A DNA stretch of 20,395 nt, taken from contig CAMMKE010000015.1 of the NCBI GenBank assembly GCA_946497375.1, positions 1 to 20,395 on the forward strand. The letters run 5' to 3'. The translations under genes and the position numbers were made by a program. Below, in pieces: positions 6,548-12,525 of the stretch; position 1 is the stretch's first letter, and every line of letters starts with the position of its first letter. Below the pieces are notes generated by a model. It was not told the DNA's origin, made no database searches, and saw only the letters and a program-made list of their open reading frames with translations. This DNA is from an uncultured Mycoplasmatota bacterium. Its GTDB lineage: Bacteria > Bacillota_I > Bacilli_A > RF39 > UBA660.

Positions 6548-7498
6548 ATGATTCGAAAGAAAGCTTTAAGAAAGATATTTATTACTACAGTGAGTCTATT
6601 TATTATTATGACTATCTATTTAATACCTTTAACAGAAAAAACACTTGAAACTAACTTAGAATTTGAATATGTTACCAATCTTGCTAATTCATCTATTTAT
6701 TTGTTAGATGAGAATAATTATTTAGTTAAGACTAAAGTTTTATTAGATGAAGATACTCTAGAAGATAATATTAAAAATACTATAAGTAATTTAACTATTA
6801 GTAGTAATAGTAAATTTCCAGATAAATTGAAAGCTATTATACCAAAAGGTACTAAATTAAATAATATTACTATAGAAGATGATTTAGTGACTTTAGACTT
6901 TTCTAAAGAACTATTAAATGTTGATGAAGAGTTATCTCATAAATTAATAGAGTCTATTGTTTATTCAGTAACTGAATTAAATGACATAAATAGAGTAAAT
7001 ATAACTGTAGAAACTAATTCTTTAGAAACTTATCCTAATAGTAGTAAGAAAATAACTATGCCACTAACTAGAGATATAGGTATTAATAATGAATATGTCT
7101 ATAATACGTTAGATAATATTACTAAAGTAGTTATTTATTATGGTGAAGATATAAATGATGATATCTATTATGTACCAGTTACTAAATATTTAAATAATAA
7201 TGATAATAAAGATAAGATAGATATAATAGTAGAAGAACTCACTACTAGTTATATCTATGAAGATAACTTAAGAAGTATATTAAATGAAAATATAGAGTTA
7301 ATTGATAAAGAGATAGTAGATGAAGATTTATTAATACTTAATTTTAATAATGCTTTATTTGATAGTAATAGTACTATAAAAGAAGAAGTATTATATACCT
7401 TAAGTTATTCAGCTTTTTCAAATTATGATGTTAATACTATTAGTTTTAGAGTAGATAATGAAGATATTGAGACTGTAAAAAGAAGTAGTTTAATCTAA
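6548..7498 (+). CDS. gerM: Sporulation/germination protein GerM (two GerMN domains)
   Basis: 316 aa: a cytoplasmic RKK-rich start, one membrane helix (about 9-27), then two tandem GerMN domains. The first spans about 85-150 (IIPKGTKLNNITIEDDLVTL through LDFSKELL and VNITVE). The second spans about 225-305 (LNENIELIDKEIVDEDLLIL, then LNFNNALFD and VDNEDIETV). In B. subtilis GerM is an outer-face mother-cell protein needed for assembly of the SpoIIIA-SpoIIQ complex and for later germination. That protein is a lipoprotein; here no lipobox Cys follows the hydrophobic segment, so it is likely anchored by an uncleaved helix. The SD AGGTGA ends four bases before ATG. A TATAAT-like box (6527-6532) just after the gerE terminator may start its transcript. 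Confidence 0.85.
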   Translation: MIRKKALRKIFITTVSLFIIMTIYLIPLTEKTLETNLEFEYVTNLANSSIYLLDENNYLVKTKVLLDEDTLEDNIKNTISNLTISSNSKFPDKLKAIIPKGTKLNNITIEDDLVTLDFSKELLNVDEELSHKLIESIVYSVTELNDINRVNITVETNSLETYPNSSKKITMPLTRDIGINNEYVYNTLDNITKVVIYYGEDINDDIYYVPVTKYLNNNDNKDKIDIIVEELTTSYIYEDNLRSILNENIELIDKEIVDEDLLILNFNNALFDSNSTIKEEVLYTLSYSAFSNYDVNTISFRVDNEDIETVKRSSLI

Positions 7499-7505
7499 AA
7501 TGTCC

Positions 7506-7534
7506 TTGAAAGATATAATTAATAATGATATACT
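7506..7534 (+). promoter_or_regulatory. Strong SigA promoter for the TasA-like gene
   Basis: TTGAAA (7506-7511), a 17-bp spacer and TATACT (7529-7534) preceded by TGA (extended -10). Confidence 0.75.
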
Positions 7535-7559
7535 TTAAATGTAACGTAGGTGAGATGAT

Positions 7560-8108
7560 ATGAATAAAAAAGGTAAAAGAAATAAAATAATGATGATAGT
7601 TATATTAATTGTTCTAATTATAGTTATAATCGCCTTATCATATGCAGCTTTTAGTTTTAGTAAGATAGGTAGTGAAAATGTTATAACATTAGGTACATTA
7701 GAACTTACTTTAACTGAAGGGAATACCATTAATTTAGAAGATACTTATCCTTTAACTGATGCTGAGGGGCTAGCTTTAGATGGCTATGATTTTACTTTAG
7801 AAAATACAGGTACAGCAGCGGTTGATTATACTATATATTTAGATGATGTAGAGATAACTTCTCCAGATGTAAAACTTGATGATATGTATTTGAAATATAG
7901 TTTTGATAAGAATGATTCAGTAGGTACTGCAGAGTATTTAGAAACTCTAGGAGAAAATGGTTCTAGAATACTTGATCAAGGTACTTTAGACAGTAATGAA
8001 GAAAATAGTTATGTTTTAAGAGTATGGCCAACAATAGAAGTAGATGGGGACTTTGGTGGTCAAGTTTGGAAAGGTAAGATTAGAATAACAGGAGACCAAA
8101 TTAGATAA
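7560..8108 (+). CDS. TasA/CalY (camelysin)-like secreted surface protein
   Basis: 182 aa. A basic N-terminus (KKGKRNK) precedes a long hydrophobic segment (about 11-31) ending in LSYAAFSF. The mature part begins SENVITLGTLELTLTEGN, the pattern of TasA/CalY/camelysin proteins. After the signal these show a G-T-L-x-L-x-L strand and then a central D/N-rich stretch that ends in F-x-x-x-N-T-G-T. Here that element is FTLENTGTAAVDYTIYLDD. TasA forms biofilm matrix fibres and is cleaved by the dedicated signal peptidase SipW; no SipW-type peptidase is in this window. The protein is shorter than TasA (261 aa) and has no HExxH motif. It has its own SigA promoter, with SD AGGTGA ahead of the ATG. A second, truncated relative follows. 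Confidence 0.6.
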   Translation: MNKKGKRNKIMMIVILIVLIIVIIALSYAAFSFSKIGSENVITLGTLELTLTEGNTINLEDTYPLTDAEGLALDGYDFTLENTGTAAVDYTIYLDDVEITSPDVKLDDMYLKYSFDKNDSVGTAEYLETLGENGSRILDQGTLDSNEENSYVLRVWPTIEVDGDFGGQVWKGKIRITGDQIR

Positions 8109-8203
8109 GAAAAAAGGTAAAAAATATGAAGAAAATTTGTTCAAAAAATTTTACCGGGAGGGTAGGTTAGTAGTAATTTAGTTACTTTCTTTCATCATGG
8201 CTC

Positions 8204-8235
8204 AAAAGAATAGAGGATTATTCTATTCTTTTTTT
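8204..8235 (+). terminator. Intrinsic terminator downstream of the TasA-like gene
   Basis: A 10-bp perfect stem (8204-8213 with 8223-8232), a 9-nt loop and a T run 8229-8235. The transcript would carry about a 100-nt 3' UTR. Confidence 0.82.
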
Positions 8236-8259
8236 GGGTAATAATGGAAGGAGCAAAGG

Positions 8260-8430
8260 GTGAAAAATAAGAATAAAAAAGCAATGGTAATAATTATAAG
8301 TATGTTGATAGTGAAAATATTACTACTAGCATTAACTTATGCCTATTTTAGAACAGAGTTATTTGGTGGTGAAGAGATAGTAGAAGTGGGAACATTAGAC
8401 TTAGTATTAGGAAGGGATAAGTTTGGATAA
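8260..8430 (+). pseudogene. Short TasA-like N-terminal fragment (56 aa, GTG start)
   Basis: GTG with a good SD (GGAAGGAG at 8246-8253) opens a 56-codon frame. It has a basic KNKNKK start, a hydrophobic helix (about 8-27) ending in LTYAYF, then EEIVEVGTLDLVLGRDKFG and a stop. The order (basic start, helix ending in TYAYF/SYAAF, G-T-L-x-L-x-L strand) repeats the first third of the upstream TasA-like protein. The FxxxNTG core is absent. I read it as a truncated paralogue whose downstream two thirds have been lost. A genuine small membrane peptide is the alternative, since the start signals and a following terminator-like hairpin are intact. Confidence 0.55.
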
Positions 8431-8461
8431 CCCTTTAACTAAAGATAACTTCCCTTTTTTT
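8414..8461 (+). terminator. Terminator-like hairpin after the TasA-like fragment
   Basis: 8414-8423 pairs with 8447-8454 (8 bp with a 2-nt bulge), followed by T7 (8455-8461). The left arm lies inside the coding fragment. Confidence 0.5.
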
Positions 8462-8492
8462 CTTTTCTTCATATAATATAGTGGTGTTATGT

Positions 8493-8765
8493 ATGGAAAT
8501 AGATTATGATGGAATTAAATACTTAGACAATCCTAATATAATTGATATTAGAGAACATTATTTATATGAAAGAGGACATCTTAAAGGCTCAATTAATATT
8601 CCTTTAAGAGTTTTAAGAACTATGCCAGATAAATATTTATCACTTGATAAAACTTACTATCTAATTTGTGAAACGGGTTTTAATAGTAAAAGATTGTCAA
8701 CTATTTTAAATAACAAGGGCTATCATACTTATAGTATTAAATCTGGTTATGAAAAAAGTCCTTGA
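8493..8765 (+). CDS. Single-domain rhodanese-like protein
   Basis: 90 aa from the ATG at 8493, which has GGTG six bases upstream; a GTG at 8481 in the same frame would leave no SD. A compact rhodanese domain: NIIDIREHYLYERGHLKGSINIP is the diagnostic N-terminal half, and CETGFNSKR is the active-site loop with catalytic Cys59. YHTYSIKSGYE corresponds to the usual GGxxxW end. Such proteins carry sulfane sulfur as a persulfide on the Cys; the acceptor is unknown. The domain is slightly shorter than the typical 95-100 aa, and the final helix is trimmed. A TATAAT at 8472-8477 may serve as its -10. The next gene's -35 overlaps its stop codon. Confidence 0.85.
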   Translation: MEIDYDGIKYLDNPNIIDIREHYLYERGHLKGSINIPLRVLRTMPDKYLSLDKTYYLICETGFNSKRLSTILNNKGYHTYSIKSGYEKSP

Positions 8766-8790
8766 CGAAAGTTTGTTCAACCTATAATAT
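8762..8790 (+). promoter_or_regulatory. SigA-type promoter for rmuC
   Basis: TTGACG at 8762-8767, with TAATAT at 8785-8790 (17-bp spacer) or a perfect TATAAT at 8783-8788 (15-bp spacer). It overlaps the rhodanese stop. Confidence 0.6.
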
Positions 8791-8812
8791 TATATATAGG
8801 GAGGATTTATTT

Positions 8813-9898
8813 ATGGATTACTTAATTATAGGATTACTTGTATTAATAATTATTTTAATAGTTATATCACTTATGAAAAATATTAATGAGTCTAAAATAA
8901 CAGATAGACTTAATAATTTAGAGATTACGACAATAAAAGAGTTAAATGAATTTAAAGATGGTTTAACTAGAAATTTGACTGACGATTTTACTAAATTAAA
9001 TGAAGGTTTAGAGAAAAGATTAATTGCCATTAATGAGGCAGTTAATGAGAGAATTAATCAGAATTTTGAAAAGACTAATAAAACTTTTACCTCTGTAATA
9101 GAACGTCTTAGTAAAATAGATGAAGCTCAAAAGAAGATAGATACACTATCTACTGATATTATTTCTTTGCAAAGTATTTTAACTGATAAAAAGACAAGAG
9201 GTATTTATGGAGAGGTTAATCTAAAACATATCTTAGTAAATATATTTGGTAAAGGAAATGATTTTATTTATAGATTACAATATACTCTTCCAAATGGTAC
9301 TATTGCAGATTCTATTCTCTTTGCACCTGAACCTCTTGGTACTATTGCCATAGACTCTAAATTCCCACTAGAACATTATCAGATTATGGTAGATAAAGAT
9401 TTATCTAAAGCTGAAAGAGATGCTGCTACTAAGGCCTTTAAAAATGATGTTAAAAAGCATATAGATGCTATTAGTAGTAAATATATTATCGATGGTGTTA
9501 CAAGTGACCAAGCGATTATGTTTTTACCTGCCGAAGCCATATTTGCAGAGATTAATGCCTATCATCCTGATTTAATAGAATATGCTTATAAAAAAAGAGT
9601 TTGGTTAACTAGTCCAACTACTTTAATGTCAACTCTAACCGTCATTCAAATGATTATTAAAAATATGGAAAAAGATAAATATACATCTATTATTCATGAA
9701 GAGTTAAACAAATTAAGCCTAGAGTTTGCTAGATATAAAGAACGTTGGGATAAACTATCTCGTAGTATTCAAGCTGTTAATAAAGATGTTGAGAATGTCT
9801 CTATTACTACAGATAAAATTAGTAAAAAGTTTGAAAGTATTAATAAAGTAGAGTTTAAAGATGCTGAAGAAATAGATACAACTAAAGAGCTTCTTTAA
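8813..9898 (+). CDS. rmuC: DNA recombination protein RmuC family
   Basis: 361 aa from the ATG at 8813, chosen because GGGAGGA lies eight bases upstream and the protein then begins with its membrane helix (about 4-23). A coiled-coil region of heptad-like charged residues follows (about 27-130), then the RmuC core. The core includes SLQSILTDKKTRGIYGEVNL, LPNGTIADSILFAP, and IDSKFPLEHYQ with the PD-(D/E)xK-like Asp and Lys. MFLPAEAIFAEINAYHPDLIE and VWLTSPTTLMSTL complete the conserved core. RmuC limits inversion and recombination at short inverted repeats in E. coli; its nuclease activity is inferred from the fold. The length is on the short side of the family. The terminator hairpin includes the stop codon. 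Confidence 0.92.
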   Translation: MDYLIIGLLVLIIILIVISLMKNINESKITDRLNNLEITTIKELNEFKDGLTRNLTDDFTKLNEGLEKRLIAINEAVNERINQNFEKTNKTFTSVIERLSKIDEAQKKIDTLSTDIISLQSILTDKKTRGIYGEVNLKHILVNIFGKGNDFIYRLQYTLPNGTIADSILFAPEPLGTIAIDSKFPLEHYQIMVDKDLSKAERDAATKAFKNDVKKHIDAISSKYIIDGVTSDQAIMFLPAEAIFAEINAYHPDLIEYAYKKRVWLTSPTTLMSTLTVIQMIIKNMEKDKYTSIIHEELNKLSLEFARYKERWDKLSRSIQAVNKDVENVSITTDKISKKFESINKVEFKDAEEIDTTKELL

Positions 9899-9907
9899 GC
9901 TTTTTTT
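9884..9907 (+). terminator. Intrinsic terminator of rmuC
   Basis: A 9-bp stem (9884-9892 with 9897-9905, one G-U), a 4-nt loop and T7 at 9901-9907. The hairpin spans the stop codon. Confidence 0.75.
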
Positions 9908-9934
9908 GTATAAAAAATAATTATTTTTGTATAC
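9908..9934. repeat. 27-nt near-perfect palindrome, operator-like
   Basis: GTATA at one end, TATAC at the other, and an AT-only palindromic centre; only one unpaired base in the whole element. It immediately follows the rmuC terminator and overlaps a TATACT (9930-9935) that could be the -10 for the next gene. Confidence 0.5.
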
Positions 9935-9971
9935 TAAAAATAAATTAGAATAAATTATATTAGGTGATATT

Positions 9972-10181
9972 ATTAAATATATAATTATGGGAGTAATAGG
10001 ATTTGTCTTAACAACTATAGGTTTCTTTTACTTTATAGTATATTCTAATCTATTTACATTTGGTTATTCCCTCAGTGAATACTTAATATTTATGGCATCT
10101 AATATAAAAAATTATACATTACTAGTAGGTATTATTATTTTATTAATCACATTTATTTCTAGAAAGGGGAAAAATAAATGA
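9972..10181 (+). CDS. Small membrane protein, two TM segments, probable ATT start
   Basis: Family not recognised. From the first ATG (9987) it is 64 aa, with two hydrophobic helices (about 3-24 and 44-58) and a basic tail RKGKNK. That ATG has no SD at normal distance. AGGTGA at 9962-9967 lies four bases before an ATT at 9972, exactly the spacing used by gerM (AGGTGA, four bases, ATG). Starting there adds five residues and gives the ordinary-looking N-terminus (M)KYIIMGVIGF. I therefore mark 9972 as the likelier start, although ATT initiation is rare. The stop overlaps the next ATG (ATGA), so the two genes are coupled. Confidence 0.55.
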   Translation: MKYIIMGVIGFVLTTIGFFYFIVYSNLFTFGYSLSEYLIFMASNIKNYTLLVGIIILLITFISRKGKNK

Positions 10182-10831
10182 TATATACATATGATATTTT
10201 ACTTAATTGGACAAAGAATGGAAGATTAAAAGAGTTTTATGAATGGAATTTAGAAGATGATTTAGAACATATTAAAAAAATGCCTATTATTAGAATAAGT
10301 GAATCTTTCTTAAAAGATTTATTAACTTCTAAAATAAAAATAGATAAAAGTTTTCTTTCTAAAATAAAATATAAAACAGAAAGTTATTTTCATAATGAAA
10401 TAGATGTAATAGACTATGCTGTTATTGTTACTACTTTAAGAAAAGCTTTAGCATTAGAACTTGATAATGAAGGTAATGTTATGTATAAAAGTAATCTTTT
10501 AATAGATGAAGAAGAGGAAGTACTAGAAATAGGAGAAGAGCTAGTAGTTATGGATATTCCTTATAAAGTTATTAGTAAAAATAGTAAAATCTCATATCTT
10601 ACAAGAAAAGAAGAAGAAGAAAAAAAGTTCTTAACTAAAGAGCTTAAAAAGATTAAACAAAATAAAGAAGTATCTAAATTAAACTATTTATTCAAAGAGT
10701 TTTTTATAGATGATATAGACTCTTTTAATGGTAAATTAAATGTTTTAGAAAAGGAAATATCTAAAGACTATAGTGCTTTTCATCATAAAATTTATAATCT
10801 TTTAAAACTATCTACAATAAAAAGGAAGTAA
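10178..10831 (+). CDS. Uncharacterised protein, possibly UPF0736/DUF3603 (YjbA-like)
   Basis: 217 aa, soluble, Lys/Glu-rich. The first 120 residues show a recognisable pattern: YDILLNW, then FYEWNLEDDLEHIKKMP and ISESFLKDLL. The core continues YAVIVTTLRKALALELDNEG and then an acidic EEEEVLEIGEEL. This order (E-W-x4-D-x2-E, P, Y-x-x-I/V-V-T, A-L-A-x-x-x-D, E-E-x-E-V-L-E) resembles what I remember of the DUF3603/UPF0736 family of Bacilli, of unknown function. I hold that only moderately. The C-terminal third is a charged helical stretch (about 143-165) followed by a short globular end. SD AAGGGG lies seven bases ahead of the ATG inside the preceding gene. It ends directly against the convergent gene on the other strand. 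Confidence 0.72.
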   Translation: MIYTYDILLNWTKNGRLKEFYEWNLEDDLEHIKKMPIIRISESFLKDLLTSKIKIDKSFLSKIKYKTESYFHNEIDVIDYAVIVTTLRKALALELDNEGNVMYKSNLLIDEEEEVLEIGEELVVMDIPYKVISKNSKISYLTRKEEEEKKFLTKELKKIKQNKEVSKLNYLFKEFFIDDIDSFNGKLNVLEKEISKDYSAFHHKIYNLLKLSTIKRK

Positions 10832-11017
10832 TTACTTAAGTTTATAAACCTTCGTAATTTCTTCTTCTTTTTTTTTATCTTCATCTTTTAATATCTCTGT
10901 ATATATATGTGCATCCATTACTTCTTGCGTATAACTAATTATTAATTCCTCTAACCTTTCTAAATCTATAGCTGTATCTTCTACTTTAGAAGATGTTTTT
11001 TTAATTTCCTTATCCAT
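10832..11017 (-). CDS. Small charged helical protein of unknown family
   Basis: 61 aa from the ATG at 11015-11017 on the minus strand. A more upstream ATG (11033-11035) would place the SD GTGGGG inside the coding region, so the inner start is preferred. The sequence is hydrophilic and likely all-helical, with DTAIDLERLEELIISYTQEVMD as an amphipathic core. A KDEDKKKEEE run near the end is encoded partly by an A9 tract that keeps frame. I do not recognise it. What marks it as real is its promoter, a perfect SigA consensus. It converges on the 217-aa gene with no gap; a 12-nt perfect palindrome (10826-10837) covers both stop codons and no T-run terminator is present. Confidence 0.65.
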   Translation of the reverse strand: MDKEIKKTSSKVEDTAIDLERLEELIISYTQEVMDAHIYTEILKDEDKKKEEEITKVYKLK

Positions 11018-11043
11018 TATATGACCCCACTTCAATGATATAA

Positions 11044-11072
11044 ATTATATGATAAATAACTTTTCTTGTCAA
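11044..11072 (-). promoter_or_regulatory. Perfect-consensus SigA promoter for the 61-aa gene
   Basis: Read on the minus strand: TTGACA (11072-11067), exactly 17 bp, TATAAT (11049-11044). It sits 27 bp from the start codon, with the SD in between. Confidence 0.85.
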
Positions 11073-11121
11073 ATTTGTATAAAAAGGAAACTTTTGTAAA
11101 TAATAGAAATAGGTGATTAAA

Positions 11122-11658
11122 ATGAAAAAAATATTATTATTGTTAGTATCATTAATTTTAGCAACTGGGTGTAATGATATGATGAATACCCCAACTAGAA
11201 GAGTAGAAGAATACTTAGGAAAATATCAAATATTAGATAGTACTGTCTTAACAGAACTTGATAATGTTGTAGATAATAGTGATTATAGCAAAGATTATAA
11301 AGAGGAATATAAGGAGTTAATGATTAAACAGTATCAGAACTTATCTTATAAAATAAAAAATGAACAGACCAATGGCGATACTGCTAATGTTATCGTCGAA
11401 ATAGAAGTCTTTGACTATAATAATGCTTTATCTGAGGCGGATGACTATATTGATGAACATGAAAGTGAATTTGTTGATGATGAAGATGAAACTAGAAAAG
11501 AAAAAATAGACCATTACAAGATAAATGCTATGAAAGAAGTGACTGATAAAGCTAGTTATACTATTAATTTTAGCTTAGTTAAAGATAATAAAAAATGGGT
11601 TTTAGAGAAAATAAATGATAGTGACTTAGAAAAGATACATGGCTTATATGAAGATTAA
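11122..11658 (+). CDS. Lipoprotein of unknown function
   Basis: 178 aa from the ATG at 11122. The GTG at 11113 is part of the SD AGGTGA and is not a start. It has a lysine-rich N-terminus, a hydrophobic segment and a lipobox LATGC with the lipidated Cys at about residue 17; the mature protein would be held on the outer face of the membrane. The mature part is strongly acidic. It ends in a short beta-rich domain: YKIKNEQTNGDTANVIVEIEV and later YTINFSLVKDNKKWVLEKIND. This pattern is common in small Firmicute lipoproteins with an NTF2-like or DUF4878-like fold. The family cannot be named. It is divergent from the small minus-strand gene and shares a 100-bp promoter region with it. Confidence 0.78.
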   Translation: MKKILLLLVSLILATGCNDMMNTPTRRVEEYLGKYQILDSTVLTELDNVVDNSDYSKDYKEEYKELMIKQYQNLSYKIKNEQTNGDTANVIVEIEVFDYNNALSEADDYIDEHESEFVDDEDETRKEKIDHYKINAMKEVTDKASYTINFSLVKDNKKWVLEKINDSDLEKIHGLYED

Positions 11659-11718
11659 ATTAATTGTAAGTAAATGTCAAAAATACTACTTTAACTTCCT
11701 TTTTTAAACTAATTAAGT

Positions 11719-11724
11719 TATAAT
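11719..11724 (+). promoter_or_regulatory. -10 box of a probable deoD promoter
   Basis: A perfect TATAAT; the -35 is poor (TTCCTT, 17 bp upstream). Transcripts would start near 11731, before the terminator hairpin at 11747. Confidence 0.45.
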
Positions 11725-11746
11725 TTTAGTAGGAAGTGTTAATAAT

Positions 11747-11784
11747 AAGATTATAAAAAGTTAACATTTTTATAATCTTTTTTT
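11747..11784 (+). terminator. Strong intrinsic terminator or attenuator directly ahead of deoD
   Basis: A 13-bp perfect stem (11747-11759 with 11767-11779), a 7-nt loop and T7 at 11778-11784; the deoD SD AAGGAGG begins at 11785. It may end the lipoprotein transcript. Because a TATAAT lies upstream of it, it may also attenuate deoD. GTGTTAA at 11736-11742 can pair with the hairpin loop (11761-11767). Confidence 0.88.
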
Positions 11785-11796
11785 AAGGAGGTTATT

Positions 11797-12510
11797 ATGA
11801 CAGTTCATATTGAAAGTAAAAAAGAAGATATTGCCGAGGTAGTACTTATGCCAGGGGACCCATTACGAGCTAAGTATATCGCTGAAAATTTCTTAACTGA
11901 TTATAAATTAGTTAATAAAGTTAGAAACATGTTTGGCTATACTGGCTATTATAAAGGTAAAAGAGTAACAGTATTTGCCTCAGGTATGGGTATTCCTAGT
12001 ATTGGAATATATTCTTATGAATTATATAAATTCTATGATGTAAAGAAAATAATTAGAATTGGTACAAGTGGTTCATTCAATAAATATATTAAAGTGCTAG
12101 ATGTAGTATTATCTAGTGGAGCATACTCTAAAACATATTTTCCAAAACTATTAGATGGTAAAGAAGTTGATTTTATTACATCAAGTGAAGAATTAAATGA
12201 AAATATTAAAACAGCCGCTAAACTTGCGAATATTCCTTTAAAAATTGGTAAGACTATTACTAGTGATGTGTTTGATTTATATAGTAGTTCTCTTGATGAA
12301 TTTAAATCCAATTTTCCAGATGAAGATTTCTTATCAGTAGAAATGGAAGCTTTTGGACTATTTTATATAGCAAAGAAGTTTAATAGAGAAGCTTCTTGCC
12401 TAATGACTGTGGTTGATTCTTTCTATGATAAGAAGAGTCTAACTAGTGAAGAAAGAGAACAGTCACTAAATCAAATGATTATCCTAGCTTTAGAAGCTGC
12501 GATTATATAG
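11797..12510 (+). CDS. deoD: Purine-nucleoside phosphorylase, DeoD type
   Basis: 237 aa, the normal length for the hexameric bacterial PNP family. It splits purine (deoxy)ribonucleosides with phosphate into base and (deoxy)ribose 1-phosphate in the cytoplasm for salvage. Expected landmarks are present: His4 near the N-terminus (subunit-shared active site), the phosphate-binding MPGDPLRAK (18-26) with Arg24, and Arg87 with GTSGS (89-93). SVEMEAF (180-186) binds ribose. The catalytic Asp207 lies in VVDSF, with Arg220 in SEERE. The usual S-D-H after the catalytic strand is replaced by D-S-F, a small deviation. The SD AAGGAGG is ideal. A terminator hairpin directly before it suggests controlled read-through. 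Confidence 0.95.
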   Translation: MTVHIESKKEDIAEVVLMPGDPLRAKYIAENFLTDYKLVNKVRNMFGYTGYYKGKRVTVFASGMGIPSIGIYSYELYKFYDVKKIIRIGTSGSFNKYIKVLDVVLSSGAYSKTYFPKLLDGKEVDFITSSEELNENIKTAAKLANIPLKIGKTITSDVFDLYSSSLDEFKSNFPDEDFLSVEMEAFGLFYIAKKFNREASCLMTVVDSFYDKKSLTSEEREQSLNQMIILALEAAII

Positions 12511-12525
12511 AAAGGAAGGTGCAGT

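Noticed and set aside
7560..8108. Active camelysin metalloprotease
   Set aside because: No HExxH motif; only the TasA/CalY-like strand pattern is supported.
8126..8241. Two 14-codon frames between the TasA-like genes (ATG 8126 and ATG 8197)
   Set aside because: Poor SDs; the second is made mostly of terminator sequence.
8109..8259. Riboswitch (c-di-GMP, preQ1 or similar)
   Set aside because: GGTAGGTTAG looked suggestive but conserved cores of these classes are missing.
12033..12311. Minus-strand 92-aa frame opposite deoD
   Set aside because: Lies wholly within a conserved enzyme gene and has no initiation signals.
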